Of a DNA stretch of 34,396 nucleotides, positions 6,417-13,839 are shown one piece after another (the stretch's first letter is position 1; the number at the start of each line of letters is the position of its first letter). A model generated the notes under the pieces. It saw only the letters and a program-made list of their open reading frames with translations, was not told the origin of the DNA and did no database searches. Source of the stretch: Silvibacterium sp. (lineage in GTDB: Bacteria > Acidobacteriota > Terriglobia > Terriglobales > Acidobacteriaceae); contig JAFAMZ010000211.1 in NCBI GenBank assembly GCA_019232935.1, positions 1-34,396 of the forward strand, given 5' to 3'. Position numbers and translations under genes: made by a program.

Positions 6417-8147
6417 CTAAGCACCGGCATTTTCCGGGCGGAGGCTGGCTTCGCTAGGTGCGCCTGCCATTTCCTTGGCATAATCTGCCCTTGCATCGTG
6501 CAGACGCCGGTAAATCCGGGTACACCCGGCGCCGGCCAGCAGATGATGCCGGTTCATATCCGCTTGCAGTTCCATGCGGACGCGCGCAAATGCCATGATC
6601 ACGCCGCGCGCAGCAAGCTCCCGGTAGACGTCGCACACCACCCGCGCCGCGCTGTAATCCATATGTGTGATGGCTTCGGCGTCCACTACCACCCATTTCA
6701 CCTGCGAAGTCGCGAGGTCTTTGATCTCCTGCGCAAACCGGCTTGCATTGGCATAAAACAGGGGAGCTCCAAAGCGGTAAATTACCAGCCCCGGCTGGGT
6801 CACGGTCCCGGGAAGTGGCGGCACCACGTCCCAGGTCTTTACGTCGTTCACTACCATTACGCCGGTATTGGGATGATAGCTGTGGTGCACAATTCTCAGC
6901 AGCGACGCGATCATCGCCAGCACAATCCCCTGTTCCACGCCCCACACCACAACTACCGCAGCAGTCATCACCGCTACCGCGAATTCGCCGGGGCTCTCCT
7001 CGCGAATAGACCACAGCCCGCGCAGGTTGATCAACCGCATCGCTACCAGAAATACGATTGCCCCAAGTACGCACTGAGGAAGATACTCGAGCGGCTTCGT
7101 CACAAAGATCAGCACCAGCGCCACAACCATTGATGTAGAAATCTGCGCCATTTGACTGCGGGCGCCTGCGCCCTCGACCATTGCGGTCTGAGTCGGGCTG
7201 CCGTTGACAGGAAAGGCGCCGCTGATTGCAGCAACTGCATTGGCAGCCGACAGCCCCACCAGGTCCATGTTCTCTTCCAGATCCTGGTTGTGGCGCTCGG
7301 CATAGCTGCGCGCCGTTGCCGCGCTCTGCGCAATGATCATCACCGCGCAGGAGACAGCAATGCCGATAAGCGGTTCGATGGTCTTCCACTCGGGAAGGCT
7401 GAGTCCTGGCCTCGGCAAGCCGCCCTGAACAGGCCCGATGGCTGCTATTCCGTGCGCCGAGAAGTTCCATCGCGCACTTGCTGCAATGGCCCCCACCACC
7501 GCGATCAAGGCCCCCGGAGCTTTTGGAGCCAGTCGGCGCAAAGCCAGTATGATGCCCAGAACCGTCGCGGATACCGCCAGGGTGGGGAGGTGAACCGAGG
7601 GAAGGGCGCGACCCACTTCGGCCAGCTTCATCACGGTGTAGCGGGCATGTGTCGGTACGCCGAGTATCTGGCCCAGCACGCCGAACGCCACCTGAAACCC
7701 CACGCCGGTCAGAAATCCTACCAGCACCGTCCGCGAGAGGAAGTCAGCCAGAAAACCCAGCCGCAGAAGTCTGGCTATCAGCAGGAACACCCCGGTGAGC
7801 AGCGCGACGATCGTCGCCAGCTGGACATACTCCGGCGTTCCGGGAGGCGCGAGGCCTGTGAGGCCTCCCGCGAGGATCGCCGCAGTTGCCGAATCGGCGG
7901 CCACCACGAGGTAGCGCGACGATCCGAACGCCGCGAAGGCTATCGGCGGCAGCAGCAGCGTATAAAGGCCGGTAATCACCGGCGTTCCCGCGATCCTGGT
8001 ATAACCGAGCGCCTGTGGAATGTTCACCGAGGCAAGCTGGATTCCCGCTGCCGCATCGCGCAACACGCCGGAGACGGTCAGCGGCCGCACGCTGCTAAAC
8101 AAGCTCCGCCACGCAGTCTTCTCCGGCGGCACTCCCTCACTATCCAC
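6417..8147 (-). CDS. SulP-family inorganic anion transporter with STAS domain
   Basis: SulP proteins are inner-membrane carriers or channels for sulfate, bicarbonate or other anions. The N-terminal half has the family signature NIPQALGYTRIAGTPV.TGLY and many hydrophobic helices to about residue 420. NGSPTQTAMVEGAGARSQ is the conserved core loop, and the C-terminal cytoplasmic STAS domain (about 440-560) contains VVVDAEAITHMDYSAARVV. The track starts at TTG 8186, three bases from the upstream gene's stop. I prefer GTG 8147, which has AGGAG 11 bases upstream, but this remains open. No carbonic anhydrase or sulfate-assimilation gene is adjacent, so the substrate cannot be inferred. Confidence 0.92.
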   Translation of the reverse strand: MDSEGVPPEKTAWRSLFSSVRPLTVSGVLRDAAAGIQLASVNIPQALGYTRIAGTPVITGLYTLLLPPIAFAAFGSSRYLVVAADSATAAILAGGLTGLAPPGTPEYVQLATIVALLTGVFLLIARLLRLGFLADFLSRTVLVGFLTGVGFQVAFGVLGQILGVPTHARYTVMKLAEVGRALPSVHLPTLAVSATVLGIILALRRLAPKAPGALIAVVGAIAASARWNFSAHGIAAIGPVQGGLPRPGLSLPEWKTIEPLIGIAVSCAVMIIAQSAATARSYAERHNQDLEENMDLVGLSAANAVAAISGAFPVNGSPTQTAMVEGAGARSQMAQISTSMVVALVLIFVTKPLEYLPQCVLGAIVFLVAMRLINLRGLWSIREESPGEFAVAVMTAAVVVVWGVEQGIVLAMIASLLRIVHHSYHPNTGVMVVNDVKTWDVVPPLPGTVTQPGLVIYRFGAPLFYANASRFAQEIKDLATSQVKWVVVDAEAITHMDYSAARVVCDVYRELAARGVIMAFARVRMELQADMNRHHLLAGAGCTRIYRRLHDARADYAKEMAGAPSEASLRPENAGA

Positions 8148-8189
8148 CCGTGACCTGTCTCCTGTGCCCTGAGCTCCGAGCCCCAAGCT

Positions 8190-9383
8190 CTAGATTTTTA
8201 TATAAACCCGCTTCCGGTACAGAAGATAAACCGGAACCCAGCAGAATGCGACGAACCCCAGCGAATAGAGCAGGGAAGCAAAAGCGGCATCGGGAACGAC
8301 CGCCGCGGTCGCATGATAGAGCCACTGCTGCAGATTCCCCGCCCCTACCTGAATATTGCCAATCGCCCCGGCCAGCAGCTCCGAGAAGACATACGCCACA
8401 ATGGCATTCGTTCCAAAAACCAGGAACGGCATAAATACCTTCGAGCGTCCGGCGCTGTCCGGCCTGCCTTCGGGTGCTCGCAAAATATCCACTACCCAGA
8501 TCGAAAACGCCAGCAGCAGAAGGCTCCATCCCCCGGCAAACAGCACAAACGAGCTGGTCCACAGCTTCTTGTTCAGCGGAAACCACGGGTTCCACGCCGC
8601 GCCGGCTGCAACGCAAATCATCCCCGCGAAGAAAATCCAACGCGCTTTTTCGTCCACGCTCCGCTGCGTTCTAAGCCAGATGCCCGTAAGCATCCCCATA
8701 AGCGCCGTTCCCACTGCCGGAATGGTGCTGAGCAGGCCCTCCGGGTCACGCGTGCCCTCGTAGAGGTGGGACGCTGGAAAGATCTGCCGGTCAAGCCACG
8801 CGACCAGGTTGGCATCGCGGTCGAGGAAGGGAACATCGCGCCCCGGCAGACCGAAGCCCGGCACCGGGACGTAGCGCATGAGCACGAAATAGCCGGCCAG
8901 CGCCAGCACGGCGAGCACAAGCTTATCGCGCCATCCCGGGCTGAGGAAATAAAGACATGCCACGATGAAATAACAGATGGCAATCCGCGGCAGCACGCCG
9001 AAGAACCGCAGCGTATGCAAATCGAAGTGCGGGAAACTATTCACCAGCAACCCGAGCAGGAAAATGATCACCGTCCGCCGCAATGTGTGCAGGAAAAGCG
9101 ATCGCTTGGACGCGCCCTGCGCCAGGCGAGATTCCGTCGAGAGCACCGTCGAGATGCCCACCAGAAACAGAAATGTCGGGAATACCAGATCAGTGGGAGT
9201 GAACCCATTCCAGTTGGCGTGTTTCAGAGCCCAGTACGCCCGCGAGCCATCGCCATTGTTGTTAACCAGGATCATGAACCCGATGTCGAGGCCCCGCAGC
9301 ACGTCGAGCGATAGCATGCGGGCGGGTTTTATCTGAAGGCGGCCAGCAGCGGGATCGGCAGTGCTTATGCCAGGAGAACTCAT
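8190..9383 (-). CDS. Membrane acyltransferase of the NagX/HGSNAT-like (DUF5009) family
   Basis: This 397-residue polytopic protein starts its conserved region with RMLSLDVLRGLDIGFMI at 22-38, the hallmark of the heparan-alpha-glucosaminide N-acetyltransferase-like group, followed by NNNGDG, HANWNGFTPTDLVFPTFLFLVG and about ten hydrophobic helices. It ends with the typical WVPVYLLYRKRVYIKI. Family members are proposed to move acetyl groups across the inner membrane onto amino sugars, but most bacterial members are uncharacterised. The start at 9383 lacks a Shine-Dalgarno; M23 at 9317 would remove only the non-conserved N-terminus. It lies directly upstream of the SulP gene and may share its transcript. 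Confidence 0.85.
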   Translation of the reverse strand: MSSPGISTADPAAGRLQIKPARMLSLDVLRGLDIGFMILVNNNGDGSRAYWALKHANWNGFTPTDLVFPTFLFLVGISTVLSTESRLAQGASKRSLFLHTLRRTVIIFLLGLLVNSFPHFDLHTLRFFGVLPRIAICYFIVACLYFLSPGWRDKLVLAVLALAGYFVLMRYVPVPGFGLPGRDVPFLDRDANLVAWLDRQIFPASHLYEGTRDPEGLLSTIPAVGTALMGMLTGIWLRTQRSVDEKARWIFFAGMICVAAGAAWNPWFPLNKKLWTSSFVLFAGGWSLLLLAFSIWVVDILRAPEGRPDSAGRSKVFMPFLVFGTNAIVAYVFSELLAGAIGNIQVGAGNLQQWLYHATAAVVPDAAFASLLYSLGFVAFCWVPVYLLYRKRVYIKI

Positions 9384-9423
9384 GAATATTGCCGCGATTT
9401 TAATGCATTCTTGCTGAAACGAT

Positions 9424-9825
9424 TCAATAGCGTTTGGTCCGCATGATCTTCCAGACCGGCTCGTTGTCCGCGTAGACCCGCCACTCGCTTACCAGACGGT
9501 CGCGAATCGTCGCTCTCCACGCAGCTGGAATCCTCCAGCGGTTCTCCTTCGGCATTTCACTCCCGACTGCAAAGGTTCCTTGCGCATACCCGAACAGGCC
9601 GATCAGGTCGCCCTGCGAGAAAACATCGTCTATCTGGATCGAATAGTCGGGAAACATCTCGAAATAGCCCTTCCAGCCAAGGTCCATCTTCCGCCGGCCG
9701 CGAACCTCCTGCCCGAGACCATCGACAAACAGGAAATCCTCAGCCATCAGGTTGGCCAGGCTGGCCGTGTCATGGGAATTGATATGGTCGACGAACTCCA
9801 GTGCAATATCGGCCGCGGTCTTCAC
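9424..9825 (-). CDS. SnoaL-like / NTF2-fold protein
   Basis: The 133-residue protein has the SnoaL pattern: an N-terminal helix AADIALEFVDHINSHDTASLANLM, then AEDFLFVDGLGQEVRGRRKMDLGWKGYFEMFPDYSIQIDDVF, and beta strands through DRLVSEWRVYADNEPVWKIM. NTF2-fold proteins of this type bind small molecules in a cone-shaped pocket; some are isomerases or hydrolases and many have unknown substrates. The neighbours (a dead M1-like protein upstream, a membrane acyltransferase downstream) do not suggest a substrate. The fold is confident, the role unknown. Confidence 0.8.
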   Translation of the reverse strand: MKTAADIALEFVDHINSHDTASLANLMAEDFLFVDGLGQEVRGRRKMDLGWKGYFEMFPDYSIQIDDVFSQGDLIGLFGYAQGTFAVGSEMPKENRWRIPAAWRATIRDRLVSEWRVYADNEPVWKIMRTKRY

Positions 9826-9851
9826 AGCCGGATTCTACTCTGGTTTGGGGT

Positions 9852-11843
9852 TCACTCCGTGTCAGCCCGCTTAAAAGGCGTCTGGAGGTAATGTCTCGCC
9901 TCGTTCAGCGCTCCGCCGGTGTTGTCGTTCGTCTGCAGCGCCTGCCGATACTCCGGCACGGCACGGTCGCGCTGGCCGGTCAGGTCGAATATCTTGCCGA
10001 TCTGTACGTGGCTCCATACTTCCGTCCACTTCGGGTCGCCGTCCCCGCGCAGGCAGTCGCGATACGAATTGATTGCCGATTGATAATTGCGCTGATTGAA
10101 AAAGATCTCCGCGATGCGGTAATGCGCAAGCGAGCTCTGCGGATTAGCCTGGAGCGCCTTCTGGTACTCGGCCAACGCGCCGCTTACGTCACCCTGGGCC
10201 ACCAGCTGTTGGCCTTTGAGGATCGACACTCTCACCTGCATGTTCGGGGTGCTCTTCAGCACCCAGTTCTCCGGATCGATCTGCACGTGCCGCGGCCGGC
10301 CGAAAGTATCGACTACATATTGCGAATCCGTGCCCACCACAGTGACGCGCTTATTCTCCGTCTTGCCGTCGGTTTCGATGCGCAGGTCCACTGGCATATT
10401 AAACAGGTCGAGGTCCTGCTGAATCTCACCGATCGTTCGAAAGCCCTTGTTGTTTCCAAGCCTGTAGATCGCGTACTTGTTCGTAAACGTCGGAGCGCCT
10501 GTCCCGTCCAGCCACTGCGCAAAAAATGGAGTGAGCTGCTGCTGCGATTGCGCCTCGGCGACTTTCTCGAAATCAGTGGTCCGAATGCCCTTGTCCGTGT
10601 ACTGCGACAGCACAGCCCGAAGTATCTTTACGAAGCTGTCGTCGCCCACTTCCCACCTGAGCATGTGATAAACCACGGCGCCCTTGTCCAGTGTCATCGA
10701 CTGGAACTCCGGCGTGAATACGCCCAGCCGTCCTGCGCTCGACAACGGAATCGTGTCATACGCAAGTGCGCCCGCCGAGACATCCAGAATCGCATTATCG
10801 AGCGCCGACTTCCCCGCGGCGTCTTCCAGATACATCAGCTCGCCGTACCGCGCCATTCCGTTCGTAATCCATGTATCGTTTAGCGTCGCCGGACTCATTT
10901 CGCTGCCCCACCACTGATGCGCGATAGTGTTGGCCAGCACGCGGAAGTCCGTCTTGCCTCCCATGCGGGTCCCCGCTACTGCCGCAATCTCCGGAGCCCA
11001 GTAGGTCGGAACCGTATCCTCCGGCAGTTCCACTACATTCAAAGTGCTGGATTCCGGCAGGCCGAACGTTGACGTGAAATACGCAAAGATCCTCAGCGCG
11101 CTCTGCCCGTACTCCTGTGCGGCGGCCTTCTTGTCTTCCGTCGTATAGACGTGAATGTTTGCCGCTGCCGATGTAGGCGGTCCGAACTTGCCGGCAATAA
11201 TGGTTCCCGGAAAACCCGGCTTCTTCCAGCTGAAATCGAATTCGTTCGCGCCTCCGGCGATTGGTTTTCCGCCGCCTTGTGCGCCGCTGCCTATCGCCGT
11301 GTATCCGGCAGGCACCTTCACGTGAATCTCCGCGGTGAACCGATCGATCAGATAGCCCACTGTCGGAAACCACCGGCCGCCGTACAGCAAATACGACGTC
11401 GGATCGCCCACATACGCTAGCTTCAAACCATCGACCGGCCCCCCTGCATCGGTCTCAAGCGCGCCCGAGTAATAGAAGGTCCAGGTGTAGGTCTGCCCCT
11501 TGCTCAACGGCTGCGCTGGAGTGATCCGCAGCGTCGCCTCCGCTCCGCGCTCGCCGCTCAGCGAAACGTTCTTCGAGTCCGTCACCTTATCGACTCTTAG
11601 AGCGCCGTGCAGGTCGAACACAGCGGTCTGCACCGGATCAAGATCCGTGAAAGTCACCCGCGTTACGCACGTCAGCATATGCGTTTCGGGCTTCAGCTCG
11701 GCGTCAATGGTATAAGCCGTGATCTGGATGGGCACGCGATCCGCTGCGCCCGCTAAAGGAGCGGCCAGAATGAGCAGAACTGCCAACAAACAGCCGATGC
11801 GCGGCAAGTGGGCAAAGGTTTGAACGGAGCGAAGTGTAATCAT
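9852..11843 (-). CDS. Secreted M1-peptidase-like protein with degenerate active site and C-terminal TPRs
   Basis: The 663 residues hold a signal peptide (about 12-33), an N-terminal M1-type beta domain, an M1 gluzincin-like domain and C-terminal TPR repeats (about 545-655, with GALAEYQKALQANP and HYRIAEIFFNQRNYQSAINSY). The zinc site normally read as HEXXH-X18-E aligns at 305-328 as NTIAH-X18-N. The first His is Asn305, the catalytic Glu is Thr306, and the third ligand Glu is Asn328. Only His309 remains. The catalytic Tyr of the Y-x-K-G motif is Leu385 in LDKGAVVYHM, and no GAMEN motif is visible. The reading frame is intact, so this looks like a maintained non-enzymatic scaffold, not a pseudogene. 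It follows lpxB by 31 bases. Confidence 0.88.
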   Translation of the reverse strand: MITLRSVQTFAHLPRIGCLLAVLLILAAPLAGAADRVPIQITAYTIDAELKPETHMLTCVTRVTFTDLDPVQTAVFDLHGALRVDKVTDSKNVSLSGERGAEATLRITPAQPLSKGQTYTWTFYYSGALETDAGGPVDGLKLAYVGDPTSYLLYGGRWFPTVGYLIDRFTAEIHVKVPAGYTAIGSGAQGGGKPIAGGANEFDFSWKKPGFPGTIIAGKFGPPTSAAANIHVYTTEDKKAAAQEYGQSALRIFAYFTSTFGLPESSTLNVVELPEDTVPTYWAPEIAAVAGTRMGGKTDFRVLANTIAHQWWGSEMSPATLNDTWITNGMARYGELMYLEDAAGKSALDNAILDVSAGALAYDTIPLSSAGRLGVFTPEFQSMTLDKGAVVYHMLRWEVGDDSFVKILRAVLSQYTDKGIRTTDFEKVAEAQSQQQLTPFFAQWLDGTGAPTFTNKYAIYRLGNNKGFRTIGEIQQDLDLFNMPVDLRIETDGKTENKRVTVVGTDSQYVVDTFGRPRHVQIDPENWVLKSTPNMQVRVSILKGQQLVAQGDVSGALAEYQKALQANPQSSLAHYRIAEIFFNQRNYQSAINSYRDCLRGDGDPKWTEVWSHVQIGKIFDLTGQRDRAVPEYRQALQTNDNTGGALNEARHYLQTPFKRADTE

Positions 11844-11874
11844 AGCGCGTGAGTTTTCTTGTAGGTGGATGGCC

Positions 11875-13068
11875 TCAAGCCGCTTGCGGACTCCTCTTTA
11901 GTACTTCCATTGTGATGCGGGCGGTACGGTCGATCGCCGACTCGCCCCCTGCGCTGTCTCCGGCCTTGAGCATACCCGATATCCCGCGCAGGTCCGCAAT
12001 CATGCTCTCTCGCGCCTGGCCCGCCCGCAAAAGCGGTTCCAGGTGTGAGACGACATTCTCAGCCGTAAAGTCACCCTGTAACAACTCCGGGACCACCCTT
12101 CGTCCGGCAATCAGATTCACCATGGCAACATGTGGCACGTCCACCACCCGCTTCGCAACGGCATAGCTTAACGGCGAAACCCGGTAGACCACAACGAACG
12201 GATTACCGATCAGCGCTGCCTCAACCGTCGCTGTTCCGCTTGCCACCACGCTTGCCCGCGCGTGATGCAGTGTGGCGCGTGCATCGCTGGCAATGCAAAT
12301 GCGAGGCTGCCCCGGAAGCATCCCCTCCACCTCAGCCCGCTGCAAGGGAGTCAGCGTGGGCGCAAGCGGCAGCAGAAACTCGTAATCGCCTCGTTGCCCC
12401 AGCAGCGACGCCGCTCGCAGCATCTCAGGCAGGTTCAGACGCACTTCTTTTATGCGGCTGCCCGGCAGCAGCCCGATCCATTCCTTCGTATTGGCCAAAG
12501 GTTTGGACGATCCCGCCCCCCATTGGCGAGCGAAGTCTTCCCGTGAGACCTGAGGACGAGGCGTCTCCGCCAGCGGATGACCCACGAACGTCGCCTCGAC
12601 CCCGCGCTCGCGATAAAACCTTTCCTCGAAGGGGAAAATCACCAGCATCCGGTCGACGTATTTCTGGACCTCGCGGATGCGGTACTTCTTCCAGGCCCAC
12701 AACTGCGGCGAGACAAAATAGATGACAGGTACCCCGGCTCGCTTCAGATGCTTCGCCAGCGACAGGTTCACATCGGGAAAATCGATCAGGATCGCCGCAT
12801 CCGGCTTCTCCGTCCGGATCGCCGCCTTCAGCCGCCGGTATTCCCGATAGATCTGCGGCATGTGCCGGATCACCTCGGTGATCCCCATGACTGCCACATC
12901 TTCGGCCCGCACAATCCGCCGAAAGCCGAGCGCCTCCATCCGCTGCCCGCCCAGCCCGAAGAACTCCGCCTCCGGAACCAGCCGCCTGAGAGCCGGAATC
13001 AGCAGTGTCCCGTAGTGCTCGCCGCTTGCCTCGCCGGCAGAAATGAAAATCCTGGGCTCACCGCTCAT
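11875..13068 (-). CDS. lpxB: Lipid-A-disaccharide synthase
   Basis: LpxB (GT19) joins UDP-2,3-diacylglucosamine and lipid X to form the lipid A disaccharide at the inner membrane's inner face. The 397 residues show the N-terminal ISAGEASGEHYG (10-21), FGLGGQRMEALGF, the conserved DFPDVNLSLAKHLKRAGVPVIYFVSPQLWAW (about 95-126), FVGHPLAE, LLPGSRIKEVRLNLPEML and ASGTATVEAAL. These are the family's standard blocks and the length is typical. The ATG follows the zinc-ribbon gene's TAG with no gap. The rest of the lipid A pathway (lpxA, lpxD, fabZ, lpxK) is not in the window. Its presence shows a lipid A-bearing outer membrane. Confidence 0.96.
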   Translation of the reverse strand: MSGEPRIFISAGEASGEHYGTLLIPALRRLVPEAEFFGLGGQRMEALGFRRIVRAEDVAVMGITEVIRHMPQIYREYRRLKAAIRTEKPDAAILIDFPDVNLSLAKHLKRAGVPVIYFVSPQLWAWKKYRIREVQKYVDRMLVIFPFEERFYRERGVEATFVGHPLAETPRPQVSREDFARQWGAGSSKPLANTKEWIGLLPGSRIKEVRLNLPEMLRAASLLGQRGDYEFLLPLAPTLTPLQRAEVEGMLPGQPRICIASDARATLHHARASVVASGTATVEAALIGNPFVVVYRVSPLSYAVAKRVVDVPHVAMVNLIAGRRVVPELLQGDFTAENVVSHLEPLLRAGQARESMIADLRGISGMLKAGDSAGGESAIDRTARITMEVLKRSPQAA

Positions 13069-13275
13069 CTAGCTGTCTTTGCGATACAGCAGGTCGCGAA
13101 TCGCTTTTCGCCGGGCAGCATTCTGCTCCTTTGTCGCCGTCTCCTTCGGCCCGGCAACTGAAGTATCTTCTTCGGCCGCGCTGCACTCCGGGCAGCGGTT
13201 CGCAAAACCCGGCTTGTCGGGCCTGAGCTCGAATTCCTCGCCGCACACGACACACTTCTTTATGGGGAAGGGCAT
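13069..13275 (-). CDS. Small zinc-ribbon protein upstream of lpxB
   Basis: The 68 residues contain two Cys pairs, CVVC (8-11) and CPEC (about 28-31), that fit a single four-Cys zinc ribbon. A polar, Lys/Arg-rich helical tail follows (EQNAARRKAIRDLLYRKD). There is no signal or membrane segment. The stop codon abuts the lpxB ATG with no gap, so the two are surely co-transcribed and probably translationally coupled. Such ribbons can bind nucleic acid or protein partners; no specific family is recognised. An AAAGGG ribosome site precedes the ATG. Confidence 0.75.
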   Translation of the reverse strand: MPFPIKKCVVCGEEFELRPDKPGFANRCPECSAAEEDTSVAGPKETATKEQNAARRKAIRDLLYRKDS

Positions 13276-13325
13276 AACCCTTTATGATACGGCGCTTGAC
13301 TGGCCTGATGGAAATGAGCCAGCTT

Positions 13326-13784
13326 CTACAAGGCTTTGCGATAATTTACGCAGCGGTCGACCACCTCAAAACCCAGTGCCTTATGCGCACGCTGGGATAT
13401 CTCGTTCTCAATCACAGCATCCGAAGCCATCTCCAGGCAGCCCTGGCTTCGTGCCCACTCTTCCGCCGCGGCCAGAAGCTGTCCGCCAATGCCTTGCCTG
13501 CGCTGGTCCTCGCGCACCAACCAGCCTTCCACATATCCCACCGGCATCCGCTTATCGCACCCGTCTGCATGGGAGCGCAAGCCCACTTCGATGAAGCCCA
13601 GCAGCGTGCCGTCCTCTGTCCCAGCCACAAAGATCAAAAGTGGCAGCGTTCCAATTTTTTCGCCTCGAAGAATCGCCGTCAGTTCCCGCACGTTCTCCTC
13701 GAGATCGATTTCAGGCCAAAGCTCCCGGCGCAGTTCAGAAAGCGCGGCGAGATCAGGCAATGATGCGAGTCTGATTACGGACAT
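13326..13784 (-). CDS. GNAT acetyltransferase, aminoglycoside 6'-N-acetyltransferase-like
   Basis: The product is a 152-residue GNAT protein. The acetyl-CoA-binding motif A reads VREDQRRQGIGGQLL, with the Q/R-x-x-G-x-G/A loop. It is followed by EEWARSQGCLEMASDAVIEN, ISQRAHKALGFEVVDR and a terminal NYRK; the CxEMASD and H-xALGFE blocks are characteristic of AAC(6')-type enzymes that acetylate aminoglycosides. Chromosomal homologues may act on other amines, so resistance is not proven. The track begins at GTG 13802, but ATG 13784 has AGGA eight bases upstream and suits the family's N-terminus. It lies between the ABC exporter and the zinc-ribbon/lpxB pair, on the same strand. Confidence 0.82.
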   Translation of the reverse strand: MSVIRLASLPDLAALSELRRELWPEIDLEENVRELTAILRGEKIGTLPLLIFVAGTEDGTLLGFIEVGLRSHADGCDKRMPVGYVEGWLVREDQRRQGIGGQLLAAAEEWARSQGCLEMASDAVIENEISQRAHKALGFEVVDRCVNYRKAL

Positions 13785-13806
13785 GATGATGTCCTGTATC
13801 ACTAAG

Positions 13807-13837
13807 CCCTGTTCCCTGAGCCCTGTTCCCTGAGCCC
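13807..13837. repeat. Two tandem copies of the 14-mer CCCTGTTCCCTGAG
   Basis: CCCTGTTCCCTGAG occurs twice end to end (13807-13820 and 13821-13834), followed by CCC. It fills the short gap between the ABC exporter stop and the acetyltransferase start. A related CTGTGCCCTGAG string occurs at the start region of the SulP gene (about 8162). It has no dyad symmetry, so it is not an obvious terminator. Confidence 0.7.
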
Positions 13838-13839
13838 TT

